Positions 1 to 7,990 of a DNA stretch of 32,038 nt are shown here, one piece after another. The DNA lies in assembly GCA_012515615.1 (NCBI GenBank), contig JAAYYB010000021.1, forward strand, positions 1-32,038. Direction: 5' to 3'. The DNA comes from Fibrobacter sp. Its GTDB lineage: Bacteria > Fibrobacterota > Chitinivibrionia > Chitinivibrionales > Chitinispirillaceae. The number at the start of each line of letters is the position of its first letter. Position 1 is the stretch's first letter. A program made the position numbers and the translations under genes. The notes under the pieces are model-generated. The model saw only the letters and a program-made list of their open reading frames with translations. It was not told the DNA's origin and did no database searches.

Positions 1-57
1 AAAACCGTGACAAAAAGCCGGGGGCGAGTAGAAACCTTGAAAATCCCTTGTTTTTCA

Positions 58-199
58 ACCTCAGAGATGAATCAGGTAGTCTGAGGGGTTGAGGCACTAT
101 GTCACCTCAGAGATGATTTTGGGAATTTTGCATTGTCACTATTTCATCTCTGAGGTGAAATCGGGACTCTGGGTCTTGGCACTATGTCATCTCTGGGGA
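58..199. repeat. Cluster of short direct and inverted repeats
   Basis: The 13-mer ACCTCAGAGATGA occurs at 58-70 and 104-116. The 15-mer at 102-116 (TCACCTCAGAGATGA) is perfectly inverted at 144-158, with a 27-nt loop. A second motif, GGCACTATGTCA, is at 93-104 and 178-189, and a degenerate relative (GTCACTATTTCA) is at 135-146. The units therefore read as partly palindromic modules repeated three to four times. The rest of 1-380 holds a pyrimidine-rich stretch (about 209-236) and no convincing gene. The cluster may continue left of the window. I do not recognise the family. Confidence 0.6.
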
Positions 200-379
200 G
201 GCATCCCGGAACCCCCTCCCCCCTCCCAAACCCTCAAGGGCCCATCTTTGCTTCCTAAAATATCTTCATATTAACCAGTTTCTGTCAAAACTCTTCCCCC
301 CTCTCTTCCGCTCAGAATGGGAAGCTAACAGAAACTTAAAATCCTTATCATCTTACAACTTTTCAAAAGGAGCCCTTAG

Positions 380-574
380 GTGGCAACCAAAATGGAATGG
401 AAAGTGATGCAGGTCTGCGGACATGAACTTCAAGAATCCTTAGAGCGCTTTTCCCAGTCTGAATATGAAATCTTTACAATTCAAAACTGCGAATCTAAAT
501 GGTTCATTATCGCAAGAAAAACAGTTAAGGATAGATCAGAAAAAAGTGTGATGGGTTTCAGGGCGCCAGACTGA
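380..574 (+). CDS. Small DUF4177-like protein
   Basis: This is a 64-residue protein starting at GTG 380. The start is chosen because AAAAGGAG (365-372) lies 7 nt upstream; the ATG at 392 has no comparable site. The pattern is a short beta strand (EWKVMQV), a helix rich in Glu/Ser/Leu (HELQESLERFSQSEYE) and a second strand ending in aromatic and basic residues (WFIIARK). This resembles the small DUF4177 family, whose function is unknown. It has no signal peptide or membrane segment. Pyruvate kinase follows 14 nt after the stop, so the two are probably co-transcribed. The family assignment is by eye and modest; that the gene is real is more likely. Confidence 0.55.
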   Translation: MATKMEWKVMQVCGHELQESLERFSQSEYEIFTIQNCESKWFIIARKTVKDRSEKSVMGFRAPD

Positions 575-588
575 AAAGGGTTGCAGAA

Positions 589-2010
589 ATGAAAAAAAAG
601 GTGAAAATAATCGCCACTATTGGGCCGTCCTCCGCAACTCCAGAAGTAATCCATAAATTACTCACTGAAGGCACGAACATTTTCCGCATCAATTTTTCGC
701 ATGAAACACAAAAATCAGCTTCTGCAGTAATACTGCATATACGCCAGCAGGCTGGAAAAATCGGTTTGGAGCCCGCCATTCTGGTCGATTTACAGGGGCC
801 AAAAATCAGAACCGGTCCTACAAGGGAAAACAAAACATTCACTATTCAGGAAGGAACGCTTGTAAGGATAACTCCGGAGGAGATCGAGTCTGATGATAAA
901 GCAATATTTATCCGATACCCCGGTCTGAGTGCAAAAATCAAAAAGAACAGTCATATCCTGATAAACGACGGGGCGATACGACTGCGAGTGGAGCAGATCG
1001 AGAAATCCGGTAGCATTTACTGCACTGCTTTGAGCACCGGCGCATATTCCTCATTCAAAGGAGCAAATTTCCCCGGACTGGACCTGGGGATCCCATCCTT
1101 AACCGCAAAAGACCTCAATGACTTGAATTTCATTTTAGACAAGGACATCCAGTATATAGCATTATCATTTGTAAGGGGCCCCGAAGATCTCCAGGATCTC
1201 AGGGAAATCACCATAAAAAAGCGTAACGATCTGAAGATAATTGCAAAGATCGAAAAACCTGAAGCCGCCGAAAAGATCAGTGATATTCTGCAGGTTTGTG
1301 ACGGTATCATGGTTGCAAGGGGTGATCTGGGGGTTGAGACCACCCCTTATTCTGTTCCGGTAATTCAGAAAGAGCTCATTGACAAGGCTAACAGCGCCGG
1401 TAAACTTGTCATAGTGGCAACACAGATGCTCGAATCGATGATCCGCAGCCGCATTCCAACCCGCGCCGAATCAACCGATGTGGCAAATGCCATCATAGAT
1501 GGTACCGATGCCATCATGCTCTCCGGAGAAACCGCGGTGGGCTTATACCCGGTGGAATCGGTGCAGACGATGATACAGATTGCCACTATTACCGAAAACA
1601 GTCACTATATTCATGAAAAAAATGCCGATCTGATAATTAAAGACTGTTATCCCCCTCACGCTATCTGTGAGGCTGCAGCACACGCCAGTTTTGATATGGG
1701 AAAAATTCCCATCTGTGTCTTCACCGTTTCAGGTGATACGGCCCTCTATCTTTCAAAGATTAAGCCTCAGGCCCCCATTTATGCCTTTTCTCCTGAAATG
1801 CAGACAGTTCGTATGCTTTCAATGGCCTGGAACGTCACTCCCTTTTTCCTTCGGTTTGCCACTGATATCCCCGGGCTGCTGCGTGATGCGGAAGGGGTTC
1901 TACTGAATGCCGGCCTTGTTAAAAAGAATGATCTCCTGGCGCTCGTCAGCGGGACAACTCCGGTAAAGGGAGCCACCAACTCTCTTCAGATAAAGCGGGT
2001 CGGGGCCTGA
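589..2010 (+). CDS. pyk: Pyruvate kinase
   Basis: The enzyme converts phosphoenolpyruvate and ADP to pyruvate and ATP in the last step of glycolysis, in the cytoplasm. The 473-residue length is normal for the family. The N-terminal strand KIIATIGPSS is followed by FRINFSH (Arg33, Asn35, Ser37, His38), which binds nucleotide and K+. The B-domain lid is at roughly 70-168. The signature IIAKIEKPEAAE carries Lys220 and Glu222, and MVARGDLGVE carries Asp246. Thr278 sits in ATQMLESM. These numbers coincide with E. coli PykF. The C-terminal regulatory domain (about 350-473) ends in the usual LVSGTTPVKGATN segment. AAAAGGG lies 8 nt before the ATG. A terminator overlaps the 3' end. No catalytic residue appears to be missing. 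Confidence 0.97.
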   Translation: MKKKVKIIATIGPSSATPEVIHKLLTEGTNIFRINFSHETQKSASAVILHIRQQAGKIGLEPAILVDLQGPKIRTGPTRENKTFTIQEGTLVRITPEEIESDDKAIFIRYPGLSAKIKKNSHILINDGAIRLRVEQIEKSGSIYCTALSTGAYSSFKGANFPGLDLGIPSLTAKDLNDLNFILDKDIQYIALSFVRGPEDLQDLREITIKKRNDLKIIAKIEKPEAAEKISDILQVCDGIMVARGDLGVETTPYSVPVIQKELIDKANSAGKLVIVATQMLESMIRSRIPTRAESTDVANAIIDGTDAIMLSGETAVGLYPVESVQTMIQIATITENSHYIHEKNADLIIKDCYPPHAICEAAAHASFDMGKIPICVFTVSGDTALYLSKIKPQAPIYAFSPEMQTVRMLSMAWNVTPFFLRFATDIPGLLRDAEGVLLNAGLVKKNDLLALVSGTTPVKGATNSLQIKRVGA

Positions 2011-2038
2011 AAAGAGTCCTGGGCTCGGCTCGTTTTTT
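1996..2038 (+). terminator. Rho-independent terminator of pyk
   Basis: A 12-bp stem pairs 1996-2007 with 2021-2032, with several G-U pairs and one mismatch, and is followed by six T (2033-2038). It begins inside the last codons of pyk and separates that gene from the two-component pair downstream. Confidence 0.65.
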
Positions 2039-2107
2039 GCATATTTTCATAATGAGGAGATTTTGCATTCCGAAATCCCAAACCGGAATTTTTTTGATGG
2101 AGCATCT

Positions 2108-2545
2108 GTGACAGAGGAATCAGTAATACTGCTTGTTGAAGACAATGAGAGTCATGCAGTGCTGACAACCAGAGGACTCTCTCAGCATGAGCAGAAAATA
2201 AAGATCGTTCATGTAACCGATGGTGAAAGTGCTATCGATTATCTTCTGGGGCGGGGAAACTACTCCATGCCCGGCTCTAACCCCCGGCCCCGTCTGGTGT
2301 TGCTCGACCTTCGTCTACCTAAAATCGACGGGCTCGATGTGCTTAAAGAGGTGAAGAGTTCTGAGGATCTGCGGGCAATTCCGGTAGTGATTCTGACAAG
2401 CTCCATGGCTGAGCCGGATATAGTCAGGTCTTATTATTACAATGCAAATAGTTATCTGGTTAAACCACTTGACTTTGATGAATTCAGGCGTGAGATGTCT
2501 TGTGTTGCCGATTACTGGTTGAACTGGAATATCAATCCATTGTGA
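2108..2545 (+). CDS. Single-domain response regulator (Rcp1-like CheY type)
   Basis: This is a receiver domain with no output domain, about 145 residues. The acidic pair Glu11-Asp12 (LLVEDNE) is present. The phospho-acceptor is Asp67 in LLDLRLP, the switch Thr97 is in VILTSS, and Lys119 is in YLVKP. The insertion between beta2 and beta3 (LLGRGNY...NPRPRLVLLD) is typical of the Rcp1-like group that pairs with PAS or phytochrome kinases. The GTG at 2108 is chosen because GGAG (2099-2102) lies 5 nt upstream. An upstream in-frame TTG at 2063 sits only 2 nt after its GGAGA and would add 15 unconserved residues. The histidine kinase begins 41 nt downstream, so the two probably form a signalling pair acting by protein contact, not by DNA binding. 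Confidence 0.9.
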   Translation: MTEESVILLVEDNESHAVLTTRGLSQHEQKIKIVHVTDGESAIDYLLGRGNYSMPGSNPRPRLVLLDLRLPKIDGLDVLKEVKSSEDLRAIPVVILTSSMAEPDIVRSYYYNANSYLVKPLDFDEFRREMSCVADYWLNWNINPL

Positions 2546-2586
2546 AAAGGCGCAATTTTGAATCTTAATTCTTAGAAGTGGGTTCT

Positions 2587-4569
2587 ATGAATCAGCGCCG
2601 AAAAACTTTCCATTACAGCAATCGTCTCCTCTATATCCTGCCCTCTCTGATCTTTCTGATTCTGGTTGGGGGAAACTTCTGGGGGTACAAAAAAGCCCAG
2701 CAGCTCACACACGATCTCATAAAAAGCCAATGCAACTCCGCTGCATTACAAACTGTTACAAAACTTGAATTTATCCTTTTTGAAAGAAGGAAGGACCTGG
2801 AACATCTCAGGTCACTTTGGGGGAAATCCTCATTTAATAGTAAAGAAGAGAGATTCCGGACTGATGCCATGGGCATAATGAGCAGAGAGCTTTCATACTC
2901 AGAAATCGATCTGGTCGGTTCTGATGGAAATGTTTTATCACATGTTTCTTTAGACAGCTCCGGGTACAGAGACACCATCATCTCCAGATTAAGTTCCGCT
3001 CAAATCTCCCAGTCCATTCGCAGGAGCAAATCTGCCCTGATTAAAAGTGGATCCAAAGAAAAGAGTCAATTCCTGGCTGTATTCAGCTCTCCTATCCTTA
3101 AGCGCGGAGAAGTTCAAGCAGCTGTTGCCGGTATTTTAAAACTTGATACCTTGATAAAGAAGATTGCCTTCGGTTCTATTCCCGAAGATTTTGCCGCGGA
3201 AATGGTCGTAAATTCTGACACTGTTCCTTTGACCCTGAATAGTAACAGTTCCGGGCTTTTTTCTGCCCCTGATAGATCCGAAACTGAATTCAAAGCTGCA
3301 GGACTGAATTGGAAAATCATTGTTTATCCCCCAAAAAGTGGCCTTCTTGGAGTCCTTACACGCCAGAACAGAACCTACTTTATTCTCAACTCTATCGTAA
3401 TCCTGTTTTCATCTTTACTGATAGCTTTTGCAGTTTACAGTTTTATAGAACAGAAAAAGACACTGTCGAGTCTGAGAAGATCTGAAGAGAGATATCAGCG
3501 CCTTACCGAAAATGCAAAAGACATCATTTTCCGCAAGTCTCTTCCAAGCGGCAGATACGAGTATATAAGTCCGTCTGTAAAGGATGTGACCGGCTTCTCA
3601 CCACAGGACTTCTACTCATCACCCCTATTCATTAAAAACCTCCTCGCCCCCGAGTGGCGCAGCACATTTGAGAACTTTTGGTCAGAAATTCTAAACGGCA
3701 GCACAAATCCAACATTCGAATTCAAAATTATAAAAAAAAATGGTGAGCCGGGATGGCTTCACCAGAGAAACGTTATACTGTTTGAAGACGGAACTCCATC
3801 GGCTCTGGAGGGAATAATAACCGATATTACAGAACAAAAAAGCGCCACCAGAGAAAGAGAACAACTGATTAAAGAGCTTGAAAAGAAAAATGCCGATCTG
3901 GAAAGATTTACCTATACCATATCTCACGAATTACGGCAACCGCTGATCACAATCAAAGGTTTTCTTGGATATCTCGAAGAAAATGCGCAGAAAGGCCAAC
4001 GCACCCAGCTTCATCAGGATATAATGCAGATAATCCATGCCACAGAGACCATGCAGCGGCTGCTTAACGATCTTATCAGTTTAAACAGGATCGGGCTGGC
4101 TACCCGGAAAGCAGAACCTCTTGATTTAAGTGAGATTGCTCAAGCTGCAGTCGATCTTTTTAAAGAGAAAATCAACCTGAAAGGCATCGATGTGCAGATA
4201 GACCGCTCCATGCCAGAGGTTATAGGCTACCGCAGTGAGCTTTTTGAACTGTTCCAGAATATTATTGAAAATTCGGTTAAATTTACATCCGATCAACCTT
4301 CTCCATATATCAAGATTGGCACTGTCAGAACAGGAGAGGAAACGGTTTTCTTTATCAAAGATAATGGTATTGGTTTTAAGTCCAAATACAAAGATAAAAT
4401 TTTCGGTCTTTTTGACAAGCTGCATTCCGATACGGAAGGAACCGGAGTAGGGCTTGCACTGGCTAAAAGAATTGTTGAGCATCACGGCGGATGGATCCGG
4501 GCGGAATCGGAAGGTCCTGGAAAAGGAACAACTTTCTATTTCACTCTCCCCTTTGAACCTGTCACATGA
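2587..4569 (+). CDS. Membrane sensor histidine kinase with PAS domain
   Basis: This kinase of about 660 residues is the likely partner of the response regulator just upstream. TM1 is near residues 13-33 and TM2 near 264-286. They flank an extracytoplasmic sensing region of about 230 residues that I cannot assign to a named ligand family. A PAS domain (about 299-420) ends with the usual DITEQK motif and leads to a coiled linker. HisKA carries His447 in SHELRQPL. HATPase_c has the N box IIENSVKF (Asn562), G1 box DNGIGF (592-597) and G2 box GTGVGLALAK (618-627). The ATG at 2587 is preferred over the GTG at 2578, since only the ATG has purine-rich GAAGTGGG upstream. No clear terminator follows the gene. 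Confidence 0.93.
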   Translation: MNQRRKTFHYSNRLLYILPSLIFLILVGGNFWGYKKAQQLTHDLIKSQCNSAALQTVTKLEFILFERRKDLEHLRSLWGKSSFNSKEERFRTDAMGIMSRELSYSEIDLVGSDGNVLSHVSLDSSGYRDTIISRLSSAQISQSIRRSKSALIKSGSKEKSQFLAVFSSPILKRGEVQAAVAGILKLDTLIKKIAFGSIPEDFAAEMVVNSDTVPLTLNSNSSGLFSAPDRSETEFKAAGLNWKIIVYPPKSGLLGVLTRQNRTYFILNSIVILFSSLLIAFAVYSFIEQKKTLSSLRRSEERYQRLTENAKDIIFRKSLPSGRYEYISPSVKDVTGFSPQDFYSSPLFIKNLLAPEWRSTFENFWSEILNGSTNPTFEFKIIKKNGEPGWLHQRNVILFEDGTPSALEGIITDITEQKSATREREQLIKELEKKNADLERFTYTISHELRQPLITIKGFLGYLEENAQKGQRTQLHQDIMQIIHATETMQRLLNDLISLNRIGLATRKAEPLDLSEIAQAAVDLFKEKINLKGIDVQIDRSMPEVIGYRSELFELFQNIIENSVKFTSDQPSPYIKIGTVRTGEETVFFIKDNGIGFKSKYKDKIFGLFDKLHSDTEGTGVGLALAKRIVEHHGGWIRAESEGPGKGTTFYFTLPFEPVT

Positions 4570-4734
4570 AATTCCCGTTCCAGAACTTGATTTAGGATAA
4601 TTTAAAGACAGCCTGCGCTCCCATGAAAAAGGCATCCTGTTTTTACCGATACCTCCATCTTTCTTGGTGCAAAAAATGGCCGATGTTATTTTCGTGATTT
4701 CGAAGGAAATAATAACCGCTGAAAGCTGCAACGC

Positions 4735-5610
4735 ATGTTTTTTATCCGCAACAACCAGCTCATTGTTTCGGTTCTGGATCCGGTCTCTGATCGATTCCGC
4801 CTCGGCTCACGATACTGCACCGGTGGATACATCTGGCAAATCCGGGACCTCTCAAAAGGAGACCTCCTTTCCGGTCCTCTTTACCCTGATCCGGTTCCAT
4901 CCAGATTTGACGGACAGGGTGCTCCTGAAGTTTTTGAGACAGCACTGGGAGCAGAAAATGCCTCGGTTGGTGAACAGGTGCTGGTAATAGGTGTAGGGAC
5001 TGTCCTCAGATCAAGCCCGGTGGAGCCCTTTCATGTAAGAGACAACCCCGATGTTGTGGAATTCTGCTCCTGGAGAACCAAAATCAACGATTTTTCAGTA
5101 GTGATGGATTCCGATCAGGAGTTTAGCAAAAGGTCAGGGGAAACTTTAAATGAGTACAGGCTGCATCTGCAGAGAACTGTCAGTCTTCAGGACCGTCAGG
5201 TGTGCTCGGCTTCCACATTGAAAAACACCGGCATCTGTAAATTCCGGGTACGATGGTTTGCTCATCCTTTTTTCCCGTTAAACTCAGATCTTTCATGTTG
5301 TTCATTCTCTACTCCGGTTTCAGTACCTGAAAATCCGGGCTTTTACCTCACTGAGGGAAAAATTCTGAAAAGGCACAGTGAGCACAATTGGGAAAAAGGT
5401 TGTTACCAGCCGCTTGGCATTAAATCCGGTGAGCCATTGAAAATTACCCAGTTCCACCCCTTATCCGGCAGTGTGGAGGTGAACTGTAATTTCCCGCTGG
5501 CCTGGATGCCGGTATGGGGAAACTCCAGAACTTTTTCTTTTGAACCTTACTTTGATACAGATCTTTCACCTGGGGAATCTCTCAGCTGGCAGATCAGTTA
5601 CGGTTTTTAG
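4735..5610 (+). CDS. Putative aldose-epimerase-like carbohydrate-binding protein
   Basis: This is a 291-residue soluble protein without a signal peptide. The N-terminal pattern NNQLIVSVLDPVSDRFRLG, then SRYCTGGYIWQI, DLLSGPLYPDP and FDGQGAPEVFETALG, resembles uncharacterised proteins of the galactose mutarotase (aldose 1-epimerase) superfold. The body is beta-rich, as expected for that fold. I cannot point to the catalytic Glu/His pair of true mutarotases with confidence, so the reaction is unknown. The ribosome site before ATG 4735 is weak. The 165 bases separating it from the kinase gene contain no other gene. A structured repeat begins 22 bases after its stop codon. The gene is certain; the family call is moderate. 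Confidence 0.7.
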   Translation: MFFIRNNQLIVSVLDPVSDRFRLGSRYCTGGYIWQIRDLSKGDLLSGPLYPDPVPSRFDGQGAPEVFETALGAENASVGEQVLVIGVGTVLRSSPVEPFHVRDNPDVVEFCSWRTKINDFSVVMDSDQEFSKRSGETLNEYRLHLQRTVSLQDRQVCSASTLKNTGICKFRVRWFAHPFFPLNSDLSCCSFSTPVSVPENPGFYLTEGKILKRHSEHNWEKGCYQPLGIKSGEPLKITQFHPLSGSVEVNCNFPLAWMPVWGNSRTFSFEPYFDTDLSPGESLSWQISYGF

Positions 5611-5632
5611 TGATCCTCCCCGGTGGATTGCT

Positions 5633-5804
5633 TTAACCTAATTTCCGCAGTTGGGGTGGTTGAAGTAGCGCAACATGTTGAATTGATAAGACATGAAGGT
5701 GGCGCAGGCTTTATCGACAAGGTGATAAGGCCAAGACACCTGAATGGCTTAGCAATCAACAGGTTGCGCTAATACGCCGCATCCAACTGCGGAATTTAGG
5801 TTTA
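5633..5804 (+). repeat. Structured intergenic repeat, copy A (172 bp)
   Basis: The outer 22-bp inverted ends (5633-5654 and 5783-5804) match with two mismatches. An inner stem pairs 5667-5680 with 5757-5770 (13 of 14 pairs) and continues imperfectly inward. The core hairpin pairs 5707-5715 with 5724-5732 around the 8-nt loop GACAAGGT. Two further copies lie at 15670-15840 and 15927-16100, in the same orientation. It has no coding capacity. It fills most of the gap between two plus-strand genes. The family is not one I recognise. Confidence 0.88.
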
Positions 5805-5869
5805 TCCTCCGGCATGCAATTTCCTATATATTTATGTATTAAGGTATATTGAATTACAGGAGAACCATT

Positions 5870-6925
5870 ATGAGAAAGATCCTATTCTTAGTTGTTTTAT
5901 TATTTGCCTCATTTTCGGGATATTCGCGGGTTAAACAGGTCGGCCCTGTCATACAGCTGAGACCGGTGAACATCAAAAACGTGGCATATTCCCCTACCGG
6001 AAAATTTTTTGCCGTTCCCAATATGATTACAGCAGGAAGTGTAGGCGTGTTTTCAGTTAATCAGACCGGGCAAATTGCCGCCGTACCGTCGCGGTTCTCC
6101 GAACGTGACTTTTTCCGTTCATCGGGGGTTTTCTATTACCAGGAAAAAAATGATGAGAGCAGGGTGATGGCTTTTCTGCCTCTCCCGGAGCTCCTTTCGG
6201 GATACTCAGTCTCGTTTCTGCCAGGTGGTGATACACTGGCGATAGCCGGGGGAGATAAGGTCCTTATCTACGAATCCGCAAACTGGAAACAGATAAGAAC
6301 TGTCACAGTAACCCAAAACACCTCAAGAGCAGTTTTTTCTCCTGATGGAAGCCTTATGGCTGCGGTGGCGAAGGGCAGAGTATATGTGCTTGATGCAAAA
6401 ACATATTCTCTTATCTACAGTCTCGATCCAGCTCAGGGTCACCTTTTTGCGGATGTCGCATTTTCGCACTCTTCATCGAAGCTTGCCATATTTGAATACA
6501 GAAATCTCATGATGGACTATCAGTCAAGGATAAGAATATTTGACAGCCGCACAGGCGGACATGACCGGGATCTCCCCTATTTCTCCGATAAACCGGGAAC
6601 AGCTCCCGGGGCCCATCTTCCATTGCTTTCTTACTCTGCACAGGACAGCGCAATCGCTGTTACAATCGAGAAGACTATCATGAGTAAAGTACTTCTGGTG
6701 AAAAGCAACGATGGTACGCTTATAAGACAATTTAAAGGATTCTGTCACGCGTTTTCCCCCGATGGCTCCCTGTTTGCCGCAGGCGGCAGAATCTACTCCA
6801 CCAGGAACTGGAAAGAACTGGGAAAATACGGTAACTCCGCAGTGTGTGCCACATTCTCCCCTACTGAAAGAGTGCTTGTGGTTGTGACACCGGAGAGCCT
6901 GAAAAGATTTAAAATAGAAGAATAG
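5870..6925 (+). CDS. Secreted WD40/YVTN-like beta-propeller protein
   Basis: This is a 351-residue protein with a cleavable signal peptide: MRKILFLVVLLFASFSGYS begins with charged residues, then has a hydrophobic core. Repeated blade motifs follow: VAYSPTGKFFAVPN, VSFLPGGDTLAIAGG, AVFSPDGSLMAAVA, VAFSHSSSKLAIF, HAFSPDGSLFAAGG and CATFSPTERVLVVV. These indicate a beta-propeller of about six to seven blades, exported to the periplasm or cell surface. Such propellers usually bind proteins or ligands; no enzyme active site is evident. Start 5870 is chosen because AGGAGA (5858-5863) lies 6 nt upstream; an upstream TTG at 5849 would spoil the signal peptide. Copy A of the structured repeat lies 65 nt upstream and an AT-rich stretch (about 5821-5850) may hold the promoter. 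Confidence 0.85.
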   Translation: MRKILFLVVLLFASFSGYSRVKQVGPVIQLRPVNIKNVAYSPTGKFFAVPNMITAGSVGVFSVNQTGQIAAVPSRFSERDFFRSSGVFYYQEKNDESRVMAFLPLPELLSGYSVSFLPGGDTLAIAGGDKVLIYESANWKQIRTVTVTQNTSRAVFSPDGSLMAAVAKGRVYVLDAKTYSLIYSLDPAQGHLFADVAFSHSSSKLAIFEYRNLMMDYQSRIRIFDSRTGGHDRDLPYFSDKPGTAPGAHLPLLSYSAQDSAIAVTIEKTIMSKVLLVKSNDGTLIRQFKGFCHAFSPDGSLFAAGGRIYSTRNWKELGKYGNSAVCATFSPTERVLVVVTPESLKRFKIEE

Positions 6926-7232
6926 CTACTACCTCAACTCCGGTATACCCCGTGACGCGAGGCCTTTCAAGAGATCAGGCAGGGTAAGCGGCTTATATAA
7001 CCAGCCTGCCCTGCGCGAGATCAAATCGGCTAAGGCAGGATTGAGGCCTCCCACACAAGTTTTTTATACATTCCCCCGGTTCCCCCTTCCAAAAAACTCT
7101 TATGCTCCCCGATAGTTTTTTGTCTTTTTTTTCCCAAAAAAGAACCCTCACCCGACAATAATAATATACCAAACTCTAATTATATGTCTGATTAATAGCA
7201 TTTTTTTCAATTAATAGGAACTAACTGTATGT
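6926..7232. other. Non-coding gap with nested inverted repeats
   Basis: I see no gene here. The segment 6979-6989 pairs with 7004-7014 (10 of 11 positions, one of them G-U). It is enclosed by weaker arms near 6959-6970 and 7041-7050 built on GAGGCC, and the 7-mer GAGATCA recurs at 6971-6977 and 7017-7023. Further on, AAAAAACT (7091-7098) can pair perfectly with AGTTTTTT at either 7058-7065 or 7114-7121. One of these A/T hairpins may act as a weak terminator for the propeller gene, but none has a GC-rich stem next to a T-run. Confidence 0.4.
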
Positions 7233-7261
7233 TTGCATGTCTGTAAAAATACTATTATATT
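7233..7261 (+). promoter_or_regulatory. Candidate promoter of the V-ATPase operon
   Basis: TTGCAT (7233-7238) and TATATT (7256-7261) are separated by 17 nt, giving a sigma70-like arrangement with a good -10 and a poor -35. It would leave a leader of roughly 105 nt before atpE. The assignment rests only on position and similarity to the consensus. Confidence 0.4.
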
Positions 7262-7373
7262 GTTTTTCTTCTCCTGTATTCAGGAAAGTACACTTTATCG
7301 TTTAACATGCGATATTGGAAGACAAAAAAGGATCTCTAAAGTTTTTTCATTTACATCGTTCAGGGGAAAGCCA

Positions 7374-7988
7374 ATGGAACAAAAAATCCAGGAACTGACT
7401 GAAAAAATATACCAGGAAGGTGTGGAGAAAGGCGAACAGAAAGCCACCCAGATCATTTCTGAAGCGGAAGGAAAAGCCGCCGGCATTATCGGCGACGCTA
7501 AAGCAGAAGCCGAAAAAATTATCGCTGATGCTCGCACACAGGCCCAGGAGCTTAAAAGGAATACCGAATCTGAACTGAAACTCACAGGTTCCCAGGCTCT
7601 CTCTGCCATCAAACAGCAGATTTTGGACCTTGTCACGGCAAAAGTGATCGAAGATTCAACCACTCAGGTACTGGCCGACCCTTCAAACGTTAAAGACTTC
7701 GTTTCCACGGTTATTCAGAACTGGAACGTGACATCTGGGGAAGCTCCCAGGCTTGAAGTCCTTCTGCCGGCAAACAAACAGGAAGAGCTCAAAAAATCCT
7801 TCGAGAAGAGCGCATCCGACCTTCTGAAGAAAAACATCGACCTCTCCTTTACCAAATCTATCAAGTCGGGGTTCCGTATCGGACCGGTTGGCGGTGGTTA
7901 CAGAATCAGTCTTACCGATGAAGACTTCCAGGAATTCTTCAAAGAATACCTGCGTCCAAGAACCCGTCAATACCTGTTCGGTGAATAA
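7374..7988 (+). CDS. atpE: V-type ATP synthase/ATPase subunit E
   Basis: This is the peripheral-stalk subunit that links the catalytic head to the membrane part as a stator. The 204 residues open with a long, charged, Ala/Glu/Lys-rich helix (about 1-75, QIISEAEGKAAGIIGDAKAE and on). A globular C-terminal domain follows and ends with the conserved-looking GGGYRISLTDEDFQEFFKEYL. The start ATG 7374 is chosen because AGGGGA (7362-7367) lies 6 nt upstream. The same frame is open further upstream, to a TTG at 7233, but that extension lacks a ribosome site and family similarity. It is the first gene of the seven-gene ATPase operon, and the next gene starts 2 nt after its stop. Confidence 0.9.
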   Translation: MEQKIQELTEKIYQEGVEKGEQKATQIISEAEGKAAGIIGDAKAEAEKIIADARTQAQELKRNTESELKLTGSQALSAIKQQILDLVTAKVIEDSTTQVLADPSNVKDFVSTVIQNWNVTSGEAPRLEVLLPANKQEELKKSFEKSASDLLKKNIDLSFTKSIKSGFRIGPVGGGYRISLTDEDFQEFFKEYLRPRTRQYLFGE

Positions 7989-7990
7989 TT

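Noticed and set aside
89-274. Open frame of 61 codons on the plus strand
   Set aside because: It reads through the palindromic repeats and a pyrimidine-rich tract, has no ribosome site and gives an unlikely proline run.
2063-2107. TTG start extending the response regulator
   Set aside because: The GGAGA site lies only 2 nt away and the added 15 residues are not receiver-like; the GTG at 2108 has proper spacing.
6253-6269. Palindrome AGATAAGG/CCTTATCT, resembling the repeat's GATAAG motif
   Set aside because: It lies inside the propeller coding region (GDKVLIYE) and lacks the rest of the repeat, so it is probably chance.
7233-7373. N-terminal extension of atpE
   Set aside because: It overlaps the candidate promoter and lacks a ribosome site; subunit E proteins begin near MEQKIQEL.
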